DNA from: Labilithrix sp.
GTDB lineage: Bacteria; Myxococcota_A; Polyangia; Polyangiales; Polyangiaceae
Length of the DNA stretch: 64,000 bases
Direction of reading: 5' to 3'
Assembly (NCBI GenBank): GCA_019637155.1
Contig: JAHBWE010000001.1
Location: 682,001 to 746,000, forward strand
Shown: piece after piece, positions 36,391 through 45,039 of the stretch
Layout: each line of letters opens with the position of its first letter
Position numbering within the stretch: the first letter of the stretch is position 1
The notes under the pieces: generated by a model
The model's input: the letters and a program-made list of their open reading frames with translations, nothing else
Database searches by the model: none
Told to the model about the DNA's origin: nothing
Translations under genes and position numbers: made by a program

Positions 36391-37740
36391 ATGCTCACGG
36401 CCATGCACGTACGGTCTCCTGCTTCTCTCCTCGTGTTCCTCGTGTTCTTCGTCTTGTTGGCCGGCTCAGGGTCGGCGTGCTCGAGCGATTCGCCGCCGTC
36501 GACTCCGGGAGGCTCGAGCGGCTCGAGCGGCTCGACGGATGGAGGTGGAGGCGGCTCGATCATCGAGGGCGGAGGCGCCGGTCGGCCCGACAACCCGACC
36601 GCGTGCGGGGCGACGGACGCGGCGGGCGTGCGTGGGTGCGTGTCGAAGGATCGCTACACCGAGGACGTCACGTTCATCGCCGGCGACATGCGCGCGCCAG
36701 GCTCACCGCACGCGCGGGCGACGGGCGACCGCTGCGCGGCGGTGCTCTCGGCGCACGGCTTCACGGTCGAGCGGCACGCGTACGGCTCAGGCACGAACAT
36801 CGTCGGCACCCTCCCGGGCACGACGGCGGCGACGGAGGTCGTCGTCGCGGGTGCCCACTACGATCATCTCGACGGCTGCCTCGGCGCGGACGACAACGCG
36901 ACGGGCGTGGCGGGGATGCTCGAGCTCGCGCGCGTGCTCTCGGGCCACACCCATCCACGGACGCTGGTGGTCGCGTGCTGGGACGAGGAGGAGCGCGGCG
37001 AGATCGGCTCGCGCGCATGGGTGAAGCGCGCCAAGTCGACGGATACGAATGTCGTCCAGTACGTCAATTTCGACATGATCGGATATGCGAAGAGCGAGCC
37101 CAATTCGCAGCAAATGCCATCGACGTACAAGGACATCTATCGCAAGGAGTACGCGGCGCTCGAGGCGCGTCAGTTCAAGGGCGACTTCCTCTGGACGTTC
37201 TACGACAAGCGCTCGCGTCCGTTCGTGAGGGCGCTCGAAGAGCAGAGCGCCGCGGTCTCACGGGCGGAGCTCGGCGTTCAGGTCCCGACCGCGCTCCTGT
37301 CGCGCGTCGAGCTCCAGAATACGGACCACGCCGGGTTCTGGGCGGCGGGATTCCCGGCCGCGCATATCGGTGACACGGGAGATCTGCGTAATCCAAATTA
37401 CCACTGCAAGCAGAGCGCAGACACGCTCGCGACGCTCGATCACGACTATGCGGCGGACATCGTGCGCGCCGCGACGGCCGCGACGTGGACCATGCTCGAA
37501 GGAAAGGCGCCGGCGGCGGAGCCAGGACCCGGCGTGGCGAGCTGCACGCAGTTCTGCGCGCGCGCATCGAGCTTCGGCGCGAAGGAAGGCGCGTGCATGA
37601 AGGCGGTGTTCGACGTCCTCGGCGTCCAGCCGCCCGCGTCGTGCGCCTCCGTCACCTCTCCGGCATCGTGCAACACCTGCGCTGCCGATCTGAAGATCAA
37701 CGACCTTCAGTGCGAGGGCCTAGCCGATCTCTGCCTCTGA
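36391..37740 (+). CDS. M28-family metallopeptidase lipoprotein
   Basis: 449 aa. Signal peptide with lipobox-like SACSS, then a Ser/Gly linker. The M28 (aminopeptidase Y/S type) zinc ligands are visible in order: AHYDHL (His, Asp), GADDNATGVAG (bridging Asp), DEEERGEIGS (catalytic Glu and ligand), NFDMIGY (Asp) and RNPNYHCKQSADT (His). A C-terminal region with eight Cys (CTQFCARAS, CASVTSPASCNTC) is probably a disulphide-stabilised appendage. It is expected to cleave N-terminal residues outside the cytoplasm, consistent with a predatory or scavenging lifestyle. The start could instead be ATG 36403. Confidence 0.9.
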   Translation: MLTAMHVRSPASLLVFLVFFVLLAGSGSACSSDSPPSTPGGSSGSSGSTDGGGGGSIIEGGGAGRPDNPTACGATDAAGVRGCVSKDRYTEDVTFIAGDMRAPGSPHARATGDRCAAVLSAHGFTVERHAYGSGTNIVGTLPGTTAATEVVVAGAHYDHLDGCLGADDNATGVAGMLELARVLSGHTHPRTLVVACWDEEERGEIGSRAWVKRAKSTDTNVVQYVNFDMIGYAKSEPNSQQMPSTYKDIYRKEYAALEARQFKGDFLWTFYDKRSRPFVRALEEQSAAVSRAELGVQVPTALLSRVELQNTDHAGFWAAGFPAAHIGDTGDLRNPNYHCKQSADTLATLDHDYAADIVRAATAATWTMLEGKAPAAEPGPGVASCTQFCARASSFGAKEGACMKAVFDVLGVQPPASCASVTSPASCNTCAADLKINDLQCEGLADLCL

Positions 37741-37871
37741 CCCCGACATCACGAGGTTGACGGCAGCGCCGTCCGAATGCGCGAGCCGAAGGGGGGCGGG
37801 CGGGGATCCATCGTCGGAAAGACGGGACAAGAGGCCCATTGTCCGTCATGGCGACTGGCGAGAGCGTGTCT

Positions 37872-38861
37872 CTACAACGACAACGGCTTCTTCATGGCCT
37901 TGCGCACGAAGTTTGCTGCCTCCTCGAGCGCGGTCTGCCCGTTCGGATGGTACGCAGCGAACACGGGCGGGTTGTGCGGCATGTCCTCGGCGACGTGCAC
38001 GGCGACGTCGACCTTCGCATCCGTGAGCCTCGTCGCGAGAGCGAGGATGTCGTCGCGCGGGATCTCGACTTCACCCACGATGATCAGCACGGGCGCGAGG
38101 CCGTCGAGTCGCGCCTGGACAGGGGACACGCGCGGGTCGTCGAGCGCGGCGTCGCCCGCGTACGTCCGCGCGTGGATCTCCAGCACATCACGTGTCCCGT
38201 AGTCGTATGGATCGTTGTCCACGAACGACCGCGCGGGCATCGTGAGATCCGACCATGGCGACACCAGGACCGCGCCGGCCGCTTGAGGTCCTCCGCGATC
38301 GCGGAGCGCGAGCTGGAGCTCGATGGCGAGGTTGCCTCCGGCGGAGTCGCCGGCGACGACGATCGCCTCCGGCGCAGTCCCGCCTTCCACGAGCGCGTCG
38401 AACGCCGCGAGCGCGTCCTCGAGCGGCGCCGGGAACGGATGCTCTGGCGCGAGCCTGTAGTCCACGGCGATCACCGTGACGCCGCTCGCGAGCGCGAGGC
38501 GAGCGACGAGGTCCGCGTGGGTGGTGCGCCCCGATCCGTAGATGAACGAGCCGCCGTGGAAGAAGAGTACGAGGCGATCGTCCGAAGCCCCCGGTGGGAT
38601 GAACCAACGAGCGGAGACGCCGCCGAGCGCGCCGTCGCGCGTGTCGAGCTTACGGACGAACGTTCGTGGGTAGGGCCGCGCGTCGAGCTCCGCCCGCAAC
38701 TTCGGGAGAGGCCACGCGCTCGTCTGCTCCCAGTCGCGCCGGAGATAACGTACGATCCACTCGAACGTCAAAGGCCAGCTCGGACGCGCGGGACCTCGCG
38801 CTCGGCGCAGGCGCAGCGTCTTGATGAAGGAAACAAGGAACGACCACATGACCCGGAGCAT
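37872..38861 (-). CDS. Alpha/beta hydrolase of the hormone-sensitive lipase family
   Basis: 329 aa from ATG 38861 (ATG 38864 directly precedes it). HSL-family features: oxyanion motif FFHGGSFIYGS, VDYRLAPEHPFPAPLEDA, nucleophile elbow VAGDSAGGN, an acidic residue in IIVGEVEIPRDD and catalytic His in AEDMPHNPPVF. It should hydrolyse short- to medium-chain esters. The gene is divergent from an AraC-type regulator with about 100 bases between starts, so it is the likely target of that regulator. Confidence 0.9.
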   Translation of the reverse strand: MLRVMWSFLVSFIKTLRLRRARGPARPSWPLTFEWIVRYLRRDWEQTSAWPLPKLRAELDARPYPRTFVRKLDTRDGALGGVSARWFIPPGASDDRLVLFFHGGSFIYGSGRTTHADLVARLALASGVTVIAVDYRLAPEHPFPAPLEDALAAFDALVEGGTAPEAIVVAGDSAGGNLAIELQLALRDRGGPQAAGAVLVSPWSDLTMPARSFVDNDPYDYGTRDVLEIHARTYAGDAALDDPRVSPVQARLDGLAPVLIIVGEVEIPRDDILALATRLTDAKVDVAVHVAEDMPHNPPVFAAYHPNGQTALEEAANFVRKAMKKPLSL

Positions 38862-38967
38862 CATTGGCTCCGAAGCTAGGGCGAGTGCGGACGGGGGAGG
38901 CGAGCCGCGCGCGCCAGAAAGGCGGGCCGCGCGCGCCACGGACCCTTCAGGAGGCGTCTCCGGTCGC

Positions 38968-39933
38968 ATGACGGTTCGGCTCGTGCACCTGCTGCGTCAG
39001 CGCGGACGCGACGCAGCCGCGGTATGCGCCGCAGCTGGCGTCGAGATCGAGGAGGTGAGCAACCCCTCTGCCCGCATCCCGTATTGCGTGTCCGACGCGT
39101 TTCTGGAGGCGTGCGTCCGCGAGCTTGGCGTGGAGGGTTTCTCCTTCGCGCTCTCCAGGGTCTCCGACGAGACGACATACGACGTCGCCGCGCTCGTGCT
39201 CATGTCGGGCGCGACGTTCGGCGAGGGCCTCGAACGGGCGCTGACGTACCAGCGGCTCTGGGGCGACGGAGAGCGATTCACGCTGCGGCGCGCCGACGAT
39301 GCACGCCGCGGCGGCGTGCTCCGGTTCCGCCATCCCGGGTCAAACGCAATCGCACGCGCCGTTCTCGCCGAGGTCGCACTCTTCGAGACCCTGTCGGGCG
39401 CGCGTGCGCTCGTCGACCCTCACGCTCGTCCTGTCGCGGTGAGGTTCGCGCACGAGCCGCTCGGAGATTCGACGGCGCTCGCCGAGGCGTTCGGGGTGGA
39501 ACCATCGTTCAGCGCGGATAACAGTGAGCTCGTCCTGCCCGCGGCGATCCTCGACGCGCCGATCCATCTTCCCGACGGAGCTCTCGCCCGAGGGCTCGAC
39601 ATGATCGCCCAGCGCGCCGTCGCGGCGCTACCCGCGTTGGCGTCGCTCTCCGCCCGGGTGCGCGCCATCTGCGACGAGGACCCGACGGCGCTCTCTCTGG
39701 CCGTGGCCGACGTCGCACGTCGCCTCCGCATGAGCAGTCGGACACTTCAGAGGCGCCTTCGGGCGGAGGGAACGTCCTGGGCAGACATCGTCGACGCTCT
39801 TCGCCGCTCGCGTGCGCGCTCACTCGCGCTTCGCGGGGCGAGCGACAAGGAGATCGCGTTCCTCCTCGGATTCTCGGATCCCAGCTCCTTCACCCGTGCG
39901 CGCCGTCGCTGGAGGCGCGACGTCGAGAGCTGA
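38968..39933 (+). CDS. AraC-family transcriptional regulator
   Basis: 321 aa from ATG 38968; an AGGAGG lies 14 bases upstream, slightly far. The N-terminal 190 residues match the arabinose-binding-like domain of the OruR/ArgR-type branch (VRLVHLLRQRG, ARIPYCVSDAFLEACV). The C-terminal domain is a double HTH: SLAVADVARRLRMSSRTLQ, RRLRAEGTSWADIVDALRR, then DKEIAFLLGFSDPSSFTRA. It probably senses a small molecule and controls the divergent esterase gene. Confidence 0.9.
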   Translation: MTVRLVHLLRQRGRDAAAVCAAAGVEIEEVSNPSARIPYCVSDAFLEACVRELGVEGFSFALSRVSDETTYDVAALVLMSGATFGEGLERALTYQRLWGDGERFTLRRADDARRGGVLRFRHPGSNAIARAVLAEVALFETLSGARALVDPHARPVAVRFAHEPLGDSTALAEAFGVEPSFSADNSELVLPAAILDAPIHLPDGALARGLDMIAQRAVAALPALASLSARVRAICDEDPTALSLAVADVARRLRMSSRTLQRRLRAEGTSWADIVDALRRSRARSLALRGASDKEIAFLLGFSDPSSFTRARRRWRRDVES

Positions 39934-40079
39934 CCAGCGGCAGCCTCTCCCAACTCGTCTCCCCCCGTCCGTGACGACGAACGGCCTCGTTGCCACGCGA
40001 GGTGGACGAGACGCCGTATCGTACGATGCGAACGTGGCGACTCCAGCGGGAATCGAAGGGACGGGAGAGCTTGATCAGC

Positions 40080-40211
40080 ATGAGCGCTGAAATCGGCGAG
40101 GGGATGCGCGGGTACGACGACGACGACGATCGCAATCTCGGAGAGGACTTTCTCACCGCGGTAGAGCGAGTATTGAGGTTCGCGATCTCACGCTCGCGGG
40201 ATCGACTCTAG
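40080..40211 (+). pseudogene. Truncated ParE/RelE-type toxin remnant
   Basis: 43 codons. The sequence RNLGEDFLTAVERVLRF matches the N-terminal helical hairpin of ParE toxins (compare GLGEAFVSEIDTILRR in the intact toxin just beyond it), but the beta-sheet core is missing and the frame ends at 40211. Together with the intact neighbour it suggests serial decay and replacement of toxin modules here. Confidence 0.5.
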
Positions 40212-40504
40212 CTTCGCGGTAGGGGACGACGTCGCGGACGTCGCCTGAGGTGCGTGATTGCGACGACCACGATCTGGTCGGCCTCTACGACGAAGGCAAC
40301 AGCGTAGGGGAACCGACCGACGAGCGCGCGTCGAGCATCACGATCATCGGGATGGGGCGGATACGACAGGGGAAGTGCTGCGACGCGCCGGAGTATCGTG
40401 TCAATCTCGCTGACGAAGGCCTCGCCGAGGCCGGCCTTTTTCTCGTACCACCGCGCAGTTTTCTCGATCTCGGCACGCGCACGCGCGAGAACCTGAAGCT
40501 TCAC
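40208..40504 (-). CDS. ParE/RelE-type toxin
   Basis: 98 aa. The start is GTG 40504, overlapping the antitoxin stop as GTGA; this codon gives the expected N-terminus VKLQVLARARAEIEKTARW. The fold signature is complete: helical hairpin WYEKKAGLGEAFVSEID, then beta strands with RRALVGRFPYAVAFVVE and VVVAITHLRRRPR. ParE-type toxins act on gyrase and RelE-type on ribosome-bound mRNA; the sequence does not decide which. It is coupled to its antitoxin upstream. Confidence 0.85.
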   Translation of the reverse strand: MKLQVLARARAEIEKTARWYEKKAGLGEAFVSEIDTILRRVAALPLSYPPHPDDRDARRALVGRFPYAVAFVVEADQIVVVAITHLRRRPRRRPLPRS

Positions 40505-40794
40505 TTCGCAGTGCGGCCGACGCGCGGCGCAGTCCTCTTTTTGCGCGACACCTTGGACTCGAAGCTGCCGAGCAGCGTTTTCCGGATGTCCTCCCACGGG
40601 ATGAGGCGAGCCTTCCCGCTCTTCACCTCCTCGACCCGCCGTGCAAGCTCGGCTCTGAACTCGGGGGTGCCTTCCACGAGTAGACCAGGTACGGGCGGTG
40701 CGCTCGCCAAGAGCTCCGCCGCGAGCTCGAGCCGATCCTCCGTGGGCAGCGCCAACGCTTCAGCGAACACGGCCGGGCGTTTCATGGCCTTCAT
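40501..40794 (-). CDS. Addiction-module antitoxin (PF09720-like)
   Basis: 97 aa from ATG 40794. The pattern ALALPTEDRLELAAELL, then FRAELARRVEEVKSGKARLI and WEDIRKTLLG, is characteristic of the unstable antitoxin family paired with RelE/ParE toxins. The basic C-terminal tail (SRKKRTAPRVGRTAK) is extra. It is the first gene of a two-gene unit and overlaps the toxin by four bases. Confidence 0.85.
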   Translation of the reverse strand: MKAMKRPAVFAEALALPTEDRLELAAELLASAPPVPGLLVEGTPEFRAELARRVEEVKSGKARLIPWEDIRKTLLGSFESKVSRKKRTAPRVGRTAK

Positions 40795-41029
40795 TGTGAG
40801 AGAACGGTTGGACGTTGTCACGCGGAGCTTCGATCTGCCGTGCGCCTGCGGTTGCGGGCGCCAGCGTTCCAGGCTTGAGTGCACGAGGGTGCGGGGCTGA
40901 GTCGGCGCACTTGTGTTGGAGTTCGCCCGAGATGGTCTCGCCCGTCACGAGGTGCACGTCGAGCCTCGTGAGATCATCGATGCCGTCGAGCTCGGACTTG
41001 AACGTGACGGAGAAGTCTTTCTTGGCCAT
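40760..41029 (-). CDS. Small hypothetical protein, doubtful
   Basis: 89 codons from ATG 41029, 12 bases after the stop of the decayed HNH gene. The first 40 residues (MAKKDFSVTFKSELDGIDDL, HLVTGETISGEL) look like real protein. The remainder is low in similarity to anything and overlaps the antitoxin start, so the end may be an out-of-frame extension of a truncated gene. Confidence 0.3.
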   Translation of the reverse strand: MAKKDFSVTFKSELDGIDDLTRLDVHLVTGETISGELQHKCADSAPHPRALKPGTLAPATAGARQIEAPRDNVQPFSHNEGHETPGRVR

Positions 41030-41041
41030 GTGATCGATCGC

Positions 41042-41400
41042 TCAGCGCACGCCGAGCTTGTCCATGATCTTGTGGTTCGCGCTCGCGTCTTCGTGGGCGT
41101 GCGCGTTCGTCGCGACGGCAACGCTCGCGACCGTCGGTGCTGCTGGGCGCGGCGGCGGTGGTGAGGCGTGGGCGTGGGCGGTCGGAGAGGTTGTCTCGGC
41201 TCGCGAGGCGGTCAGGTTCGGCCGGGCGCTGCGTTCGGCGGTGGCGTGGCGCGTGGCGCGGGCTTCCTCGATCTTGTGCGCGACGTGCTCGGTGCCGAAG
41301 GTCTGCTCTGCGGCCAGCCGGTTGTGCGCTCGGCAGAGGAGCCGAACGTTCTCGAGCGTGTCTGCGCCGCCGAGCGCGTGGCTGACGATGATCTACTGCT
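41042..41400 (-). pseudogene. Decayed HNH endonuclease, C-terminal part
   Basis: The leftward frame ending at 41042 reads HALGGADTLENVRLLCRAHN, then RLAAEQTFGTEHVAHKI, the end of the HNH motif of DUF222-type endonucleases. The catalytic His region preceding it is lost: an in-frame stop lies just before IIVSHALGG near 41395. No N-terminal part is found upstream. It is a dead fragment between two toxin-antitoxin pairs. Confidence 0.65.
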
Positions 41401-41480
41401 GCCGTGGCGGTTGACGGTTGGAGCGAGGAGGTCGATGCATCGGCGTTCTGCCGGACGTCCTCAGCGTGGTAGAGTAGGCC

Positions 41481-41687
41481 ATGACCGCCAAGTTGCTGCC
41501 CGCCAACGCTGTCGCTCAACACGACCCAGTGGACGCAGCGTTCGAGAATGCGCCAGTGATCGAGCTCGACAACCCGGAGGAAGTCGCGCGCCTCTTGCGA
41601 GAGGCACGCGCGGAAGTGGAGGCTGGGGCGGAACTCATCCCCCACGCCGAAGTCATGCGAGGCGCGCGCGAACGCTTCAACAAGTGA
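41481..41687 (+). CDS. Small antitoxin-like protein
   Basis: 68 aa. An acidic helical protein (VIELDNPEEVARLLREARAE, VEAGAELIPHAEVM) with the layout of antitoxins of RelB/addiction-module type. Its stop overlaps the GTG start of the following toxin. Identification rests mainly on the partner and the overlap. Confidence 0.65.
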   Translation: MTAKLLPANAVAQHDPVDAAFENAPVIELDNPEEVARLLREARAEVEAGAELIPHAEVMRGARERFNK

Positions 41688-41935
41688 AGCCATGGCAACT
41701 TCTCTGGGCACCAGCGGCGTTGCGCGACCTTCACGCGGTCCCTCATTGGCGCAGCGCCGAGCGCATTGATGAGGCCGTCCAGCGCCTAGCCGAGACCGGC
41801 GAAGGCCCGACGCGGCGCGCGGCGATTGAAGGACGACTTGAAGATATCCTGCTCGTGCCCCCGTACTTCGTCGTGCTGTCCCGTGTTCGTGAAGATCGAA
41901 CTATCGTCGTGTGGCGCATCATTCGGTTCGCGTAG
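41684..41935 (+). CDS. RelE/ParE-type toxin
   Basis: 83 aa from GTG 41684 (GTGA overlap with the antitoxin stop). WAPAALRDLHAVPHW, RIDEAVQRLAETGEG and the strands YFVVLSRVREDRTIVVWRII form the compact RelE/ParE fold; the C-terminal Arg and Phe are typical of active toxins. This second module points the opposite way from the first one at 40.2-40.8 kb. Confidence 0.8.
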   Translation: MKPWQLLWAPAALRDLHAVPHWRSAERIDEAVQRLAETGEGPTRRAAIEGRLEDILLVPPYFVVLSRVREDRTIVVWRIIRFA

Positions 41936-42285
41936 CTGGATCGAGCGCGCGCGACGAGCCCCAGCTCGGCAGTGAGGGCATCCCGAGCGATGTTCGAGCG
42001 GCGATCCTCACGAGCGCGCCGCGCGTGTCGAAGTCGAGGCGCTCCTTCCGCCCGAACTGAAGAGCGAGCTCATCGCAGAATGGCGTTGGTCGACGCGACG
42101 GTACGTACGGCGTCGAGTCGGATCGTCACGGAGTCGCTGTCTCAGTGCTCCAGTCTCGTCCCGGACGAGAGCCACATTCGAAGGCGTGTGAGCAGCGACA
42201 AGGCGTGTCGCAGCCCTTGCTAGGGGCTCACGTTCCGAAGGTTGCCGCGCTATGGTCGGGGCGGAGTCTCGCCGGAACACCGCCG
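41936..42285. other. Intergenic, no gene recognised
   Basis: 350 bases between the toxin and the JetA-like fusion. A short open stretch around 42030-42080 (EALLPPELKSELIAEW in one frame) is protein-like but has no start or context. It may be debris from past insertions. Confidence 0.35.
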
Positions 42286-43788
42286 ATGGACCAAGCCACC
42301 CTCGAAGCGCTCAAGAAGGGTCATCCGGGTTGGAAGCTCCTCGCCGCCGACCACGCTCCGATGATCGTGAGCTTCCTCCACGCGACGTTCATTCACCCGA
42401 ATGTACGCACGATGGCTCAGGGCGTCTTGATCGCCCGTCTCGACGACTGGCTCTACCAGGCGAGGCAGCGGGAGGGCGCCGATGCGTACCCTCGGTCCGC
42501 AGCACAGTATCTAGATACGTGGGCCGACGACGAGCACGCGTGGCTCCGCAAGTACTACCCGCCCGACGGCGACGAGCCGTGGTTCGACATGACGCCGGCA
42601 ACAGAGAAGGCGATCGATTGGCTCGCGAGCCTGAAGCAGCGTCACTTCGTCGGAACCGAGTCTCGCCTCATGATGGTGTTCGAGCTGCTCCGGCAGATGA
42701 CCGAGGGGACGGAGCTCGATCCGGCGACGCGCATCGCCGATCTCGAACGGCGCCGTGCGCAAGTCGACGCTGAGATTGCCGACGTGCGCGGCGGGAATCT
42801 GAGCTTGATGGACGGGGCGCAGGTCAAGGATCGCTTCCAGCAAATGGCGGCGACCGCGCGCGGCCTTCTCTCCGACTTCCGGGAGGTGGAGCAGAACTTC
42901 CGTGATCTCGACCGCGGCCTTCGGGAGCGTATCGCAACATGGGGGGGATCGAAGGGATCCCTGCTCGACGAGATTTTCGGGGAGCGCGACGCGATCCGCG
43001 ACTCCGATCAGGGAGCGAGCTTGCGCGCGTTCTGGGACCTGCTCATGTCGCCGGAACGACAGGACGAGCTCTCCGCGATGCTCGAAAAGGTTTTCGCGCT
43101 CCCCGCTGTACGCGAGTTCGAGCCCGATCGCCGGCTCCTCCGGATCCATTATGACTGGCTCGAGGCCGGTGAGGTAACGCAGCGCACGGTCGCGCGCGTA
43201 TCCGGACAGCTTCGGCGGTACCTTGATGACCAAGCCTGGCTCGAGAACCGACGGATCGGGCACGACATCAACCTGTTGAAGAAGCTCCTTCGGAAGGCCG
43301 GGCACGAGGTGGAGGATTCGTTCCCGCGCTACGGCGCCGCGTTTCGCCGTCGGTTCGGGATCGAGAACGAGCAAGCGCTCGACCTGTTCCACCAGACGGT
43401 GTCGATGAAGTCGGTGGGCAAGCACCTCACGACGAAGCATCCTCGCAAAGAGGTTGTCGCACGCGAGCTCAAATACTTTCGGAAGCACAAGAAGCGAATG
43501 CGCTACGCCGAGCTCAAGACGCGGGGATTCATGATCGGCTCGGGAGTCGTCGAAGCCGCCTGCAAAACGCTCGTCACTCAGCGCCTCAAGCAAAGTGGAA
43601 TGCGATGGAGTGTGCCGGGCGCGCAGGCGATCCTCACGCCCCGTGGCTGGGACCAAAGCGAGCGCTTCGATAAGGCGTGGGCCCTCGTCGCTGCGACCTT
43701 TCACGCGGAGGTCACCTTGCTCGCGAACGTCATCGCCCTCAAGCCGCAAAGTGCTCCGCCGAAACCGCGGGTGAAGGCGTCACGATGA
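42286..43788 (+). CDS. Wadjet JetA (DUF3375) fused to a JetC piece and an ISKra4-type transposase end
   Basis: 500 aa chimera. Residues 1-324 are a nearly full DUF3375/JetA protein, the kleisin-like subunit of the Wadjet anti-plasmid SMC system (ADHAPMIVSFLHATFIHPNV, KYYPPDGDEPWFDMTPATEK, HYDWLEAGEVTQRTVA). At NRRI (nt about 43258) it changes abruptly to a 54-residue piece typical of JetC, the SMC-like ATPase (EDSFPRYGAAFRRRFGIEN, then LFHQTVSMKSVG). At nt about 43420 it changes again to the C-terminus of an ISKra4-type transposase (GSGVVEAACKTLVTQRLKQS). JetB, most of JetC and JetD are missing, so no functional Wadjet complex can form. The open frame across both joints is striking. Confidence 0.85.
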   Translation: MDQATLEALKKGHPGWKLLAADHAPMIVSFLHATFIHPNVRTMAQGVLIARLDDWLYQARQREGADAYPRSAAQYLDTWADDEHAWLRKYYPPDGDEPWFDMTPATEKAIDWLASLKQRHFVGTESRLMMVFELLRQMTEGTELDPATRIADLERRRAQVDAEIADVRGGNLSLMDGAQVKDRFQQMAATARGLLSDFREVEQNFRDLDRGLRERIATWGGSKGSLLDEIFGERDAIRDSDQGASLRAFWDLLMSPERQDELSAMLEKVFALPAVREFEPDRRLLRIHYDWLEAGEVTQRTVARVSGQLRRYLDDQAWLENRRIGHDINLLKKLLRKAGHEVEDSFPRYGAAFRRRFGIENEQALDLFHQTVSMKSVGKHLTTKHPRKEVVARELKYFRKHKKRMRYAELKTRGFMIGSGVVEAACKTLVTQRLKQSGMRWSVPGAQAILTPRGWDQSERFDKAWALVAATFHAEVTLLANVIALKPQSAPPKPRVKASR

Positions 43789-44084
43789 GGTCTACACCCT
43801 GTCCGAACTGTGGCAAGGACGCGGGGGCATTCCTCGAAGGCGACGTGCCGTTCTGGCGCTGCAAGAACGGACACGTCACAAGCGGCACGCTCCTGCGCCC
43901 GCCATCGAAGTGCTCATCCTGCACAGAGACCGATCTGGACGTCCGCGCCTGGCACATGAAGGACTGCGTCTGCCTCGAATGCGGCAAGTCGTACTCGCCG
44001 GTGACGGGCGTCTTCGAGCAGCCCGAGTGGCTGAAGGAAGCTCTTGAACGCATCGCGGAAGCGACGATCCGCAAACGGGGGTGA
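43785..44084 (+). CDS. Double zinc-ribbon protein
   Basis: 99 aa from ATG 43785, overlapping the stop of the chimera (ATGA). Four Cys pairs or Cys-His sites are present: CPNCGKD, CKNGHVT, CSSCTETD and CLECGKSY, forming two likely zinc ribbons, followed by a helix (WLKEALERIAEATIRK). It could be a nucleic-acid-binding accessory protein. It is unknown whether it belonged to the lost Wadjet locus or to the insertion element. Confidence 0.65.
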   Translation: MRSTPCPNCGKDAGAFLEGDVPFWRCKNGHVTSGTLLRPPSKCSSCTETDLDVRAWHMKDCVCLECGKSYSPVTGVFEQPEWLKEALERIAEATIRKRG

Positions 44085-44325
44085 CGCCACTGCTTCTTCG
44101 CGAACACGCGTTCTGAACGCGGAGGCCCTTGAGCGTGGCGAGGCCGTTGTCGTCGCCCGAAGAGCCGCCTGACGCTCTGATCCCGCTTGGCACCCCTGCC
44201 GTCAGACAAGCCTTGCTGCGAAGCCAGCGGTCTGAGGCATGACGACCAGCCGGACTCGAATGACCTTCTTCACGTCAACGCCTTCGCCCGCGGTTCTCGG
44301 ATAGACTCTCGCGCCGAGGCGAACG

Positions 44326-45030
44326 ATGGGGGAAGACACACGCCGACTCCGCGAGCTTGTCGACTTTGGATCGATGGCGGACGTCCGTCGGCGACTCGAC
44401 GAGTTGCGCGACGTCACCCGTCGCGCTGCCGAGTGGATTCAGGGCAACTGTGCTCGCGACGAGCGAAACCTCTTCCTCCACAATCTCGTGGCGGCGGCGC
44501 TGCCGTACCTTGACGTGGCGGCTAGGGAGTCGGAAGGCCCCACTCAAGTGCTCGCGTTCTGCACCCGCAGCATCTTCGAATTGGAGCTTAGGGCTCATCA
44601 CCTGCTTCATGTCCCCGATGGCCTAGAAGGATGGAAGGCGGAGTTCCTGCGCGACAGCATCGAGATCCTCGAAGGCCTTCTCACTCTGCGGCAACCCGAA
44701 TCCGAGTCGCACGCGAAGGTCCTCGAAGTTGAACTCCAGAGGCTCCGAACCCTCGGCACTGCACACGGCGTGAAGAGCGACGGCAAGCTGCTTGGAGCTG
44801 GGGACCTCGCGCGAGCCGTGGGGCGTCGAGACGAATACGTCGGGATGTTCAAGCTGTACTCGAAACTCGTCCACCCAACCGCGTACAGCGTGAACAAGCC
44901 CGCGACCGACGTGCAGGGCGGTGACGTGCGGAACGTGTTGCTCGTACAGCTGCAACTGTACGCATGGTCCCTCCTCGGTCGAGTTGGTGCAGCCGCTGGG
45001 ATCCCTGACGAGTTGATGGCGCAGAAGTAG
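44326..45030 (+). CDS. Hypothetical protein, possibly DUF5677-like
   Basis: 234 aa, all helical in appearance, no signal peptide. It contains AFCTRSIFELELRAHHLL and, near the C-terminus, MFKLYSKLVHPTAYSVN, a pattern of helical proteins of the DUF5677 type found in defence and abortive-infection contexts. That resemblance is from memory and weak. It is convergent with the nuclease pair, with a 9-base gap between stops. Confidence 0.6.
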   Translation: MGEDTRRLRELVDFGSMADVRRRLDELRDVTRRAAEWIQGNCARDERNLFLHNLVAAALPYLDVAARESEGPTQVLAFCTRSIFELELRAHHLLHVPDGLEGWKAEFLRDSIEILEGLLTLRQPESESHAKVLEVELQRLRTLGTAHGVKSDGKLLGAGDLARAVGRRDEYVGMFKLYSKLVHPTAYSVNKPATDVQGGDVRNVLLVQLQLYAWSLLGRVGAAAGIPDELMAQK

Positions 45031-45039
45031 TTGGTCGCG

